DNA of 64,000 bases from MH13 sp040219355. Lineage in GTDB: Bacteria; Pseudomonadota; Alphaproteobacteria; Rhizobiales; MH13. The translations under genes and the position numbers were made by a program. Shown piece after piece: positions 40,437-48,004 of the stretch. The DNA lies in NCBI GenBank assembly GCA_040219355.1, contig JAVJSN010000014.1, positions 124,001 to 188,000 of the forward strand, in the 5' to 3' direction. The number at the start of each line of letters is the position of its first letter. Position 1 is the stretch's first letter. The notes under the pieces are model-generated. The model saw only the letters and a list, made by a program, of their open reading frames with translations, ran no database searches and was not told where the DNA came from.

Positions 40437-41204
40437 TCACAGCGAAGCCGTGATGCCGCCATCGACGAAGACAGTGGTTCCGTTGACGAACGACGACGCG
40501 CGCGATGACAAGAAGATGCAAGTCCCAACCAGTTCGTCCACATCGCCCCAGCGTCCCGCTGGTGTGCGTTTGGCAAGCCATGCTGTGAACTCAGGATCAT
40601 CGACGAGCGCTTTGTTGAGCGGCGTATCGAAATACCCGGGAGCCAACCCATTGCATTGCAATCCATGCTTAGCCCAGTCAGTCGCCATGCCTTTAGTGAG
40701 GTTTGCCACCGCTCCCTTGGTGGCCGTGTAGGGCGCAATTCCGGGGCGAGCGAGGGCGGTCTGCACGGAACAGATGTTGACGATCTTGCCAGCTCCTCGT
40801 CTGATCATGTGCCGAGCACAGGCCTGACCAACATGGAAAACACTGGCGATATTGGTTTGAAGCAGGCGCTCAAATGCGTCAGCAGGAAAGTCTTCCAAGG
40901 CTGCCCGATGCTGCATCCCGGCATTGTTCACCAGAATATTGATCGCGCCGGTTTGCGCCTCGAAACCATCCACGGCAGTTCGCACAGCCTCATGGTCCGT
41001 CGCGTCGAAAGGCAGTAAGGCCACATCAGCATCATCTGCGCGTAGGCGATCTGCTGCGTTGGTCAGTTTCGCCTCGTCACGACCATTGAGAACGATCTTC
41101 GCCCCGGCGGCCGCGAGGCCACGTGCAAGTGCAAATCCGATGCCTTGCGAAGAACCGGTGATCAGCGCGCGCTGCCCGGTAAGGTCAAACAAGGTTAGGC
41201 TCAT
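40437..41204 (-). CDS. SDR oxidoreductase, gluconate 5-dehydrogenase-like
   Basis: A 255-residue classical short-chain dehydrogenase. The cofactor motif is TGSSQGIGFALARG, the NNAG motif is present, the catalytic Ser is in NICSVQTA, and the Tyr-Lys pair is in YTATKGA. The PGYFDTPLNKAL and ASSFVNGTTVFVDGG segments are typical of the gluconate 5-dehydrogenase/KduD group. With the L-idonate 5-dehydrogenase-like enzyme encoded nearby it could complete idonate to 5-ketogluconate to gluconate. It is the first gene of a minus-strand pair, with a perfect operator palindrome 43 bases upstream. Confidence 0.87.
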   Translation of the reverse strand: MSLTLFDLTGQRALITGSSQGIGFALARGLAAAGAKIVLNGRDEAKLTNAADRLRADDADVALLPFDATDHEAVRTAVDGFEAQTGAINILVNNAGMQHRAALEDFPADAFERLLQTNIASVFHVGQACARHMIRRGAGKIVNICSVQTALARPGIAPYTATKGAVANLTKGMATDWAKHGLQCNGLAPGYFDTPLNKALVDDPEFTAWLAKRTPAGRWGDVDELVGTCIFLSSRASSFVNGTTVFVDGGITASL

Positions 41205-41246
41205 TGGTTATCCTTTTGCACTCGACAACATGTTTAACCGTGTTTA

Positions 41247-41260
41247 TGTTATCGATAACA
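41247..41260. promoter_or_regulatory. perfect LacI-type operator between divergent genes
   Basis: TGTTATCGATAACA, a 14-bp perfect palindrome in the 70-base gap between the SDR gene (minus) and the 2-hydroxyacid dehydrogenase gene (plus), positioned to repress both. Confidence 0.82.
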
Positions 41261-41274
41261 ACAATTGTCAATGA

Positions 41275-42234
41275 ATGAGCGATGATATGACGAAACCCAG
41301 CGTGCTTCAGGTCGGCCCTTATCCAGACTGGGATCAGATACCGCTCGAAGAAGCCTTTGCGATGCATCGCTACTTTGAAGCACCGGATAAGACCGGTTTT
41401 CTTGCCGATGTCGGGTTCAACATTCGCGGCATTGCCACGCGCGGTGATTTGGGTGCGGACCGAACCATGATCGACGCCTGCCCCAATCTGGAAGTGGTGT
41501 CGGTGTATGGCGTGGGGTACGACGCGGTCGATCTGAGCGCCTGCAAGGAGCGCGGTATCCGTGTCACCAACACACCTGATGTGTTGACCAAGGACGTGGC
41601 TGATCTGGGTGTGGCGATGATGCTGGCGCAGACGCGCGGTATCTTGGGCGCTGAGCAATGGGTTCGAGACGGCAATTGGGTGAGCCGAGGCTCTTATCCA
41701 TTGACGTCACGTGTTTGGGGCAAGCGGGCAGGGGTTCTTGGTCTTGGTCGTATTGGCCACGAGTTGGCCAAGCGGCTCTCCGGTTTTGATATGGAAATTG
41801 CCTATTGTGATGTTGCCGCCAAAGACTTCGCACCCGACTGGACCTTCATTGCAGACCCTGTAGCATTGGCACGTCATGTCGATGTCTTGTTCGTGACCCT
41901 TGCGGCCTCTGAGGCCACACGGCACATCGTTGACCGCAACGTCATCGAGGCAGTTGGACGCGACGGCATGATCGTCAACATATCGCGCGCCGCCAACATT
42001 GACGAAGACGCTCTTCTGGATGCCTTGGAGTCAGGCGCGCTTGGTTCAGCGGCACTTGACGTCTTTGAAGGCGAGCCTGCCCTCAATCCGCGTTTTTTGA
42101 ACCTACCGAACGTGCTTTTGCAGCCTCATCATGCCTCCGGCACGGTTGAGACACGCAAGGCGATGGGCAAACTTGTTCGCGACAATCTGTCAGCCCATTT
42201 TTCCGGACAGCCTCTGCTGACACCGGTACTTTAG
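41275..42234 (+). CDS. D-isomer-specific 2-hydroxyacid dehydrogenase
   Basis: A 319-residue enzyme of the D-2-hydroxyacid dehydrogenase family (glyoxylate/hydroxypyruvate or 2-ketogluconate reductase type). The NAD motif is VLGLGRIGHELAKRLSG, the catalytic Arg is in NISRAANIDEDAL, the Glu in ALDVFEGEPALN, and the His in QPHHASGTVETR. The start is the ATG at 41275 or 41287; neither has a good ribosome site. It is followed 15 bases later by the idonate dehydrogenase-like gene and shares the central operator with the divergent SDR gene. Confidence 0.88.
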   Translation: MSDDMTKPSVLQVGPYPDWDQIPLEEAFAMHRYFEAPDKTGFLADVGFNIRGIATRGDLGADRTMIDACPNLEVVSVYGVGYDAVDLSACKERGIRVTNTPDVLTKDVADLGVAMMLAQTRGILGAEQWVRDGNWVSRGSYPLTSRVWGKRAGVLGLGRIGHELAKRLSGFDMEIAYCDVAAKDFAPDWTFIADPVALARHVDVLFVTLAASEATRHIVDRNVIEAVGRDGMIVNISRAANIDEDALLDALESGALGSAALDVFEGEPALNPRFLNLPNVLLQPHHASGTVETRKAMGKLVRDNLSAHFSGQPLLTPVL

Positions 42235-42249
42235 GAAGGCCGGGTCGCC

Positions 42250-43293
42250 ATGAAATCCATCGTTATCCATGGCCCAAAAGACCTTCGGATCGAAGAGCAG
42301 AAGGTCGAAACTCCTGGACCTGGACAGGTGCAGATCACCTTGGCCGTTGGAGGTATCTGCGGCTCGGATTTGCATTACTACAACCATGGTGGTTTTGGCA
42401 CGGTGCGCTTGCAGGAGCCGATGGTCCTTGGCCATGAAGTGTCTGGCTATATCGCGGGCCTTGGGCCCAATGTCACTGGTTTTGCCGAGGGGCAACTGGT
42501 CGCTGTGTCGCCCTCGCGTCCGTGCCACACCTGTCGCTATTGCCACAGTGCGCAATTCAACCAATGCCCTAATATGCGCTTTTATGGCTCGGCAATGCCC
42601 TTTCCGCATGTTCAGGGCGCGTTTCGCCAGGTGTTGGTTGCCGATGCGACACAATGTGCACCCGCCAACGGTCTGTCCCCAGGTGAAGCCGCAATGGCAG
42701 AGCCCTTGGCGGTGTGTTTGCACGCGACACGGCGCGCAGGAGCAATGTTGGGTAAGTCGGTGTTGGTCACCGGCTGTGGACCGATCGGTGTTCTGTGCAT
42801 TCTTTCCGCCCGCCGCGCTGGGGCGGATCTAGTCGTCGCCACTGACTTAAGTGATTTCGCCCTGGAGCATGCCAGACAGGCCGGCGCCGATGTTACGTTG
42901 AACATTGGCACGAACCCGGAAGGCCTTGTGCCCTATGCCGCAGACAAAGGCCGGTTTGATGTCCATTTTGAGTGCACCGGCGCAGAGGTGGCGCTGACTG
43001 GTGCAATCCCGGCCATGCGACCGGGCGGAACGATCATGCAGCTTGGCCTCGGGGGCGATATGACGCTTCCTGTGCAAGCAATGACGGCCAAAGAGCTGGC
43101 ACTGAAAGGATCTTTCCGTTTTCACGAGGAGTTCCACACCGGTGTCAGCTTAATGCGGAAAGGGCTGATAGATGTGAAGCCCTATGTCACGCACACCTTT
43201 GCGCTAGCAAACGCCGTAGAGGCGTTCCAGACTGCAGGAGATCGTAGCCAAGCGATGAAGGCACAGATCAGATTTGATCAAGACGCTGCTTGA
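42250..43293 (+). CDS. idnD: zinc-dependent alcohol dehydrogenase, L-idonate 5-dehydrogenase-like
   Basis: A 347-residue medium-chain dehydrogenase. The catalytic-zinc residues are in GGICGSDLHYYNHGG and LGHEVSG, and the structural-zinc cysteines in SRPCHTCRYCHSAQFNQCPN. The nucleotide motif is VLVTGCGPIGVLCILSARRAGA. The GGICGSDLHYYNHGGFG block and overall length match L-idonate 5-dehydrogenases, which interconvert L-idonate and 5-ketogluconate. Its 3' end overlaps the convergent dehydrogenase gene by 26 bases. It is co-transcribed with the 2-hydroxyacid dehydrogenase gene. Confidence 0.85.
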   Translation: MKSIVIHGPKDLRIEEQKVETPGPGQVQITLAVGGICGSDLHYYNHGGFGTVRLQEPMVLGHEVSGYIAGLGPNVTGFAEGQLVAVSPSRPCHTCRYCHSAQFNQCPNMRFYGSAMPFPHVQGAFRQVLVADATQCAPANGLSPGEAAMAEPLAVCLHATRRAGAMLGKSVLVTGCGPIGVLCILSARRAGADLVVATDLSDFALEHARQAGADVTLNIGTNPEGLVPYAADKGRFDVHFECTGAEVALTGAIPAMRPGGTIMQLGLGGDMTLPVQAMTAKELALKGSFRFHEEFHTGVSLMRKGLIDVKPYVTHTFALANAVEAFQTAGDRSQAMKAQIRFDQDAA

Positions 43294-44137
43294 GCCAAAG
43301 ATAATAGGCTGAATGGTCCAAATCCCCGCCGTCACGACGCTCCACAAGATCGCGGAATCCATCGCGAATGCAGGCACCAAGCGGCAACTCAAGCCCAAAC
43401 CTGTCCGCCTCTGACATCGCATTGTTCAGGTCTTTCAACTGCGCCACCGACCGCCCGCCGGCAACAAAATCGCCCTCCACCATGCGCTTGCCGTGCAGTT
43501 CCAGAATGCGGCTGTCAGCAAAGCCGCCAGCAAGCGCCAGTCGCACTTGGGCTGGATCACAGCCACCCGCTTCGGCCAATCGCAAACCCTCAGCCACTGC
43601 ACCGATGGTGCTGGCGACGATCAGTTGATTGGCAAGCTTGGTGATCTGTCCGGCGCCGACAGGCCCTAGATGGGTTGGCCTGCCAAGCGCGTTCAGAACG
43701 GGGCTAACGGCTTCGAAGACTGCCATATTACCGCCGACAAAGATCGACATGCTCCCGTCCTGTGCGCCAACCACACCACCGGACACAGGCGCATCGAGCA
43801 GATTGCAATCGCGGTCTTTAGCGAGCTTGGCCAAGTCTTGATCCGTCTTCGGATCAACTGACCCCATATCGATAATCGTCGTGCCAGAGTCCAATGCATC
43901 CATAACGCCGTCATCAACCAGCGTGGATCGCGTTATGGGGCCATCCAAAAGCATGGCAATTATCACCTTCGCGCCTTTTGTGACGTCGGATGGGTGCCTG
44001 GCCACGCGTGCCACATCGCTTAATGCCTGAGCGCGCTCTTCGGTCCGGTTCCAGATCGTGAGATCATGGCCGGCCTGCGCCAGCCGCCGCACCATGTGAG
44101 CTCCCATCAGCCCAGTTCCAAGAAATCCAATTTTCAT
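43268..44137 (-). CDS. NAD(P)-dependent beta-hydroxyacid dehydrogenase, second paralogue
   Basis: A 289-residue enzyme of the same family as the one at 39516-40403. The cofactor motif is FLGTGLMGAHMVRRL, the substrate loop DAPVSGGVVGAQDGSMSIFVGG, the catalytic Lys in GQITKLANQLIV, and the helical C-terminal domain ends in DLDHSAYYLWLKQRL. It follows the GlcG-like gene with a four-base overlap on the minus strand and is convergent with the idonate dehydrogenase gene. The two paralogues differ clearly in sequence, so they probably act on different 3-hydroxy acids. Confidence 0.87.
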   Translation of the reverse strand: MKIGFLGTGLMGAHMVRRLAQAGHDLTIWNRTEERAQALSDVARVARHPSDVTKGAKVIIAMLLDGPITRSTLVDDGVMDALDSGTTIIDMGSVDPKTDQDLAKLAKDRDCNLLDAPVSGGVVGAQDGSMSIFVGGNMAVFEAVSPVLNALGRPTHLGPVGAGQITKLANQLIVASTIGAVAEGLRLAEAGGCDPAQVRLALAGGFADSRILELHGKRMVEGDFVAGGRSVAQLKDLNNAMSEADRFGLELPLGACIRDGFRDLVERRDGGDLDHSAYYLWLKQRLDQI

Positions 44138-44550
44138 AGCTCGGCTCCAATGGCTGAAAGAGCGGCGCGCGCGACATCGACATCCTGGTCACCTGTTCCC
44201 GAACCAACACCGATGCCGCCAACGAGATGTCCTTCAAGAACGATCGGCAATCCGCCTGGTAGTCCCGTCATGCCGCCGCGTGTCGCCAAACCAATCAGCT
44301 GGCGCACATCCTCAGGTATATTCGTGCTTTGCCCGCCTATGGAGGCCGCAGTCAATGCCTTGGCTTTTGCGCTCATACGGCTGAGAAATTTTGCGCCTGT
44401 CATCCGCAACTCACCGAGCGTCTCACCGGAAGCGTCCACAATCACAATGCATTGCGGCTGGCCCATTTCCTCAGCTCGGGAAACGGCAGCTGCAAGCATC
44501 GTCATAACGCCATGATGGGTAAGGGCACGGCTTGGTTTGGAATAGTCCAT
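44134..44550 (-). CDS. GlcG/HbpS-family protein
   Basis: A 138-residue protein of the DUF336 family (GlcG, PduO C-terminal, HbpS). It has ALTHHGVMTMLAAAVSRAEEMGQPQCIVIVDASGE, FLSRMSAKAKALTAA and the Gly-rich GLPGGLPIVLEGHLVGGIGVGSGT end. Family members bind haem or cobalamin-like ligands, or have unknown roles next to dehydrogenases of glycolate, propanediol or sugar acids. It is the first gene of a minus-strand pair, divergent from the SMP-30 gene, with an operator in the gap. Confidence 0.85.
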   Translation of the reverse strand: MDYSKPSRALTHHGVMTMLAAAVSRAEEMGQPQCIVIVDASGETLGELRMTGAKFLSRMSAKAKALTAASIGGQSTNIPEDVRQLIGLATRGGMTGLPGGLPIVLEGHLVGGIGVGSGTGDQDVDVARAALSAIGAEL

Positions 44551-44581
44551 CGGCAGATCCTGTCTGTTTGACGCAAGAGTA

Positions 44582-44595
44582 TGTTATCGATAACC
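44582..44595. promoter_or_regulatory. LacI-type operator between the GlcG-like and SMP-30 genes
   Basis: TGTTATCGATAACC is one base from the perfect palindrome at 41247. It lies in the 85-base divergent control region. Confidence 0.75.
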
Positions 44596-44635
44596 AGTTC
44601 GCATGATTTTGAGGAGTCCAAGGAGGGGCTAAAGC

Positions 44636-45535
44636 ATGTCTTTTTTTGAAGTGATTGACCCAGCATTCGAGCGCTTTGTATTGGGAAATGCTCCGGTCAA
44701 GCAACTGGCAACAGGCTTTGATTGGGTGGAAGGCCCTGTTTGGTTTGGCGATGCGGGGTGCCTTATTTTTTCCGACATTCCGAACAACCGGATGCTTCGT
44801 TGGGTGCCCGAAACAGGCATCTCAACCCACCGAGCGCCGTCCAACTACGCCAACGGGCACACGCGTGACCGAGAGGGGCGTTTGATTTCCTGCGAACATG
44901 GGACGCGCCGTGTCACCCGTACTGAACACGATGGGTCGATTAGTGTTATCGCCGACAGTTACGACGGTAAGCCGCTCAACTCCCCGAACGATGTCATCGT
45001 CAAATCGGATGGCACGATTTGGTTTTCAGACCCCCACTACGGAATCATGACGAACTATGAGGGCTATGCCAGCGAGCAAGAATTGCCCTGCCATATCTAT
45101 CGCGCTGATCCGGTGACCGGTGCGCTGGCCGTGATGGTTGATGACATGCAGTGTCCCAACGGGCTTGCCTTCTCTCCAGACGAAAGCCTGCTCTACGTAG
45201 CGGATACGGGACGCATGTTCAGCGAAGATGCGCAGCATATCCGTGTTTATGACTGCGCGTCTGACGGCGCACTGTCCGGTGGTCGTCATTTTCACACCAT
45301 CAATCCGGGCGCGGCTGATGGCATTCGACTGGATCAAGATGGAAATGTCTGGTCGTCTGCCGCTGATGGCGTCCATTGCATTGCGCCCAGCGGCAAACTG
45401 ATGGGCAAGATATTGGTGCCCGAACTGGTGTCCAATCTCTGCTTCGGTGGGCGCGCCAAGCACGAACTTTACATCACCGCAACGACAAGCCTTTACCGGG
45501 TCACGCTCAATCGCCGAGGCATACAGTTTCCGTGA
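44636..45535 (+). CDS. SMP-30/gluconolactonase-family lactonase
   Basis: A 299-residue six-bladed beta-propeller lactonase. Metal-binding residues are in VEGPVWFGD (Glu), NSPNDVIVKSDGTIWFSDP (Asn) and CPNGLAFSPDESLLYVADTG (Asn, Asp). It opens aldono-lactones to the free acids (gluconolactone or similar). A haem-independent, cytoplasmic form is expected as there is no signal peptide. Ahead of the aldonate dehydrogenases it fits the entry step of the pathway. AAGGAGGGGCTAAAGC precedes the ATG, and a LacI-type operator lies about 40 bases upstream. Confidence 0.9.
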   Translation: MSFFEVIDPAFERFVLGNAPVKQLATGFDWVEGPVWFGDAGCLIFSDIPNNRMLRWVPETGISTHRAPSNYANGHTRDREGRLISCEHGTRRVTRTEHDGSISVIADSYDGKPLNSPNDVIVKSDGTIWFSDPHYGIMTNYEGYASEQELPCHIYRADPVTGALAVMVDDMQCPNGLAFSPDESLLYVADTGRMFSEDAQHIRVYDCASDGALSGGRHFHTINPGAADGIRLDQDGNVWSSAADGVHCIAPSGKLMGKILVPELVSNLCFGGRAKHELYITATTSLYRVTLNRRGIQFP

Positions 45536-45555
45536 AATAACGCCGTCATTCTTTG

Positions 45556-46293
45556 TTAGACGGTGAAGTCGTCGATCAGAACTTCCGGCTTGGCGAAGTT
45601 GGTAAGATCGTCGACATTGTTGATCCTAACGCGCGCGCCATCCACTTCCACACCATACCCCTGCAGGGTCTTGAACGCGCGCGAGAGGTTCTCCGGCGTC
45701 ATGCCGAGATAGGATGCCAAACGGCGCTTCTCCATAGACAGGTGAACTGTGTCACCATCCTCGCCAAAATTTCGTACACGCAACAGATAGTTGGCCAGCC
45801 GTTCGATCGAGGTCCGCAGTTTCAGGTTCTTGGTATTCTTGATGACACCGCGATAGCACTTGGCCAGTTCATCCACGATGGCGCGTGCAAAGACCGGATC
45901 GGCTGAAAAAACCTCGCGTACATCAGTTGAGGGAAGCAACACAATGCGTGATTTCTCAATCGTACGCGCCGACATAAGGTAAGGCGCGTCGCGGATGGTC
46001 GCAGCTAAAATGAAAGTAGAAACCGGACGCACCGTGGCCATCGTTGTTTCGCGACCGTTCCACGAGGCGTACAATTCAACGGACCCGCCGACCATCACGT
46101 GCAGAAAGTCGCACGGGTCGCCTTCGGTGATGAGCTCGATCATGGGCGGGAAATTTTGGACATAGGCGCCACGAAACAGGGCTTCAAAGCTTTCATCAGC
46201 CATGCCCTTGAAAAGGCTGAGCGCCCGGATGTCGGCTTCTTCGGTTGGCTTCACGGTCGCTCGCGGCAAATCAACATACCTAACATTTATCAA
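45556..46293 (-). CDS. Crp/Fnr-family regulator of the nitrate locus, NarR/NnrR type
   Basis: A 245-residue regulator. The ligand-binding barrel spans about residues 25-140 (LSLFKGMADESFEALFRGAYVQNFPPMIELITEGDPCDFLHVMVGGSVELY). A dimer helix follows, then a winged helix with recognition segment RRLASYLGMTPENLSRAFKTLQGYGV. It lacks the cysteine cluster of oxygen-sensing Fnr, so it resembles NarR or NnrR/Dnr proteins that respond to nitrite/nitrate or NO. It is divergent from narK1. An FNR-type box precedes narK1, and a weaker one overlaps its own start region. Confidence 0.85.
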   Translation of the reverse strand: MINVRYVDLPRATVKPTEEADIRALSLFKGMADESFEALFRGAYVQNFPPMIELITEGDPCDFLHVMVGGSVELYASWNGRETTMATVRPVSTFILAATIRDAPYLMSARTIEKSRIVLLPSTDVREVFSADPVFARAIVDELAKCYRGVIKNTKNLKLRTSIERLANYLLRVRNFGEDGDTVHLSMEKRRLASYLGMTPENLSRAFKTLQGYGVEVDGARVRINNVDDLTNFAKPEVLIDDFTV

Positions 46294-46301
46294 GCCATGA
46301 C

Positions 46302-46315
46302 ATGATGAATGTCAA
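46302..46315 (-). promoter_or_regulatory. weak FNR-type box at the regulator promoter
   Basis: On the minus strand TTGAC-ATTC-ATCAT, two mismatches from TTGAT-N4-ATCAA, just upstream of the Crp/Fnr gene start. It could mediate autoregulation. Confidence 0.4.
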
Positions 46316-46416
46316 CAGGCGAATTGCGCTTAACCAAACGTTAGCATGACGTTATCACAAGGAGAAGCTGATCAATCTTAGGCTTTGATTTATTTGACTA
46401 TTTCGAGCTCTGTTAC

Positions 46417-46430
46417 TTGATTTACGTCAA
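46417..46430 (+). promoter_or_regulatory. FNR/NarR-type box of the nar operon
   Basis: TTGAT-TTAC-GTCAA, one mismatch from the FNR/Nnr consensus, 79 bases before the narK1 start. Its position suits an activator site for the whole nar unit. Confidence 0.75.
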
Positions 46431-46508
46431 ATTCGTTCCCTTGGAGAGGGCGCAGACCCATTCCGGTGCTTCGGCAATTTGGCTGGAGCAGAATGCCGGA
46501 GAGACCCG

Positions 46509-47921
46509 ATGGAACTGCAAAACAAGGCCACCGCTCTGTGGTCGAATTTCCTCAAAGTGAACATGGTGCAGATCAGGACGTTCCACATGACGTGGTTCGC
46601 CTTCTTTGCCTGTTTCTTCGCTTGGTTCGGGATCGCACCGCTTATGTCGGTGGTACGTGACGAGCTTCAACTCACCCCTGATCAAATCGGCTGGGCCATC
46701 ATTGGCTCGGTTTCGATGACGATCTTCGCCCGATTGTTCATTGGCTGGCTGTGCGACCGTATCGGTCCGCGCAAAGCTTACACCGGCCTTCTGCTGCTAG
46801 GGTCATTGCCTGTTATGGGCATCGGTCTGGCGCAGACCTTTGAATCCTTCCTTCTGTTTAGGGTTCTGATCGGCTGCATCGGTGCGTCGTTCGTTATCAC
46901 CCAGTACCACACCAGCGTAATGTTTGCCCCCAATGTGGTGGGGCAGGCCAATGCGACCTCTGCAGGTTGGGGTAACCTTGGCGGCGGTGTCACCCAATTC
47001 GTCATGCCCCTGCTTTTCTCGGTGATGGTTATCGGCTTCGGGTTTTCCGAGGCTGTGGGTTGGCGCCTGTCGATGGTTGTTGTCGGCGTGATCATCATGC
47101 TGATCGGTATCGCTTACTTCTTCCTCACTCAGGATGCGCCTGACGGCAATTTTGATGACCTGCGTGCGCAGGGCAAGATGGAGGAGAAGAAGAAGGTCAC
47201 CGGCAACTACATGCATGCGCTCACCGACCCGCGCGTGTGGGTTCTGTTCGTCATCTATGGCGCCTGCTTCGGCATTGAGCTGACGGTCAACAACGTCGCT
47301 GCGCTCTACTTCATGGACTATTTTGACCTGAACTTGGTCACCGCTGGTTTTGTGGCGGCTTCGTTCGGCCTCATGAACATCTTCGCTCGCACCTTGGGCG
47401 GCATCTTCGGCGACAATTTCGGCTCCCTGTGGGGACTGAAAGGTCGGGCATTTTGGCTCTTCATCTGCCTGCTATTTGAAGGCATCGCCTTGATGATCTT
47501 CAGTCAGATGAGCGTGTTGTTCCTGGCTTTGCCATCCTTGATCGTGTTCTCACTGTTCACCCAGATGGCTGAAGGCGCGACCTATTCCGTCGTTCCCTTC
47601 ATCAACAAAAAAGCCCTTGGCGCGGTGGCTGGTGTGGTGGGCGCAGGCGGCAATGCCGGCGCCGTGCTGGCAGGCTTCCTGTTCAAGAACGTGATCGACT
47701 GGTCTGAGGCCTTCCTCATCCTTGGCATCGTTGTGACATGCGCGTCATTCCTGGCCTTCTTCGTGCGGTTTTCAACCCGGCAGGAAGATGAGGAGCGGGC
47801 TGCCTTTGCAGCGGCGAACATTGAGACGCTGAAACGGCGCGCAGCCAAGGCCAATGCCGAACTCGAAGAAGGGTTGGTCGCGATCGCCAATCGCAACCCC
47901 AAGCCCAGCCCTGCTGAGTAA
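46509..47921 (+). CDS. narK: nitrate transporter NarK1 (nitrate/proton symporter type)
   Basis: A 470-residue major-facilitator protein with about twelve helices. NarK-type residues include FFAWFGIAPLMSVVRDELQLTPDQIGWAIIGSV, the GWLCDRIGPRKAYT loop, the nitrate signature GWGNLGGGVTQFVMP and its second copy GAVAGVVGAGGNAGAVLAG. Type 1 NarK imports nitrate with protons to start respiration. The ATG at 46509 follows GGAGAG. It is the first gene after the FNR box and is followed by a hairpin and narK2. In Paracoccus the two NarK domains are fused; here they are separate genes. Confidence 0.9.
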   Translation: MELQNKATALWSNFLKVNMVQIRTFHMTWFAFFACFFAWFGIAPLMSVVRDELQLTPDQIGWAIIGSVSMTIFARLFIGWLCDRIGPRKAYTGLLLLGSLPVMGIGLAQTFESFLLFRVLIGCIGASFVITQYHTSVMFAPNVVGQANATSAGWGNLGGGVTQFVMPLLFSVMVIGFGFSEAVGWRLSMVVVGVIIMLIGIAYFFLTQDAPDGNFDDLRAQGKMEEKKKVTGNYMHALTDPRVWVLFVIYGACFGIELTVNNVAALYFMDYFDLNLVTAGFVAASFGLMNIFARTLGGIFGDNFGSLWGLKGRAFWLFICLLFEGIALMIFSQMSVLFLALPSLIVFSLFTQMAEGATYSVVPFINKKALGAVAGVVGAGGNAGAVLAGFLFKNVIDWSEAFLILGIVVTCASFLAFFVRFSTRQEDEERAAFAAANIETLKRRAAKANAELEEGLVAIANRNPKPSPAE

Positions 47922-47944
47922 CGACACGCCTTCACGAACCATGA

Positions 47945-47965
47945 CGCGTGGCATCCGGCCACGCG
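47945..47965 (+). other. intercistronic hairpin narK1-narK2
   Basis: An 8-bp G/C stem (CGCGTGGC with GCCACGCG) with a 5-base loop and no T-tract. It probably stabilises or processes the nar mRNA. Confidence 0.55.
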
Positions 47966-48004
47966 CCTCTTCCCAACCGCCAAGACCCAATCAAGGACAC
48001 GATT

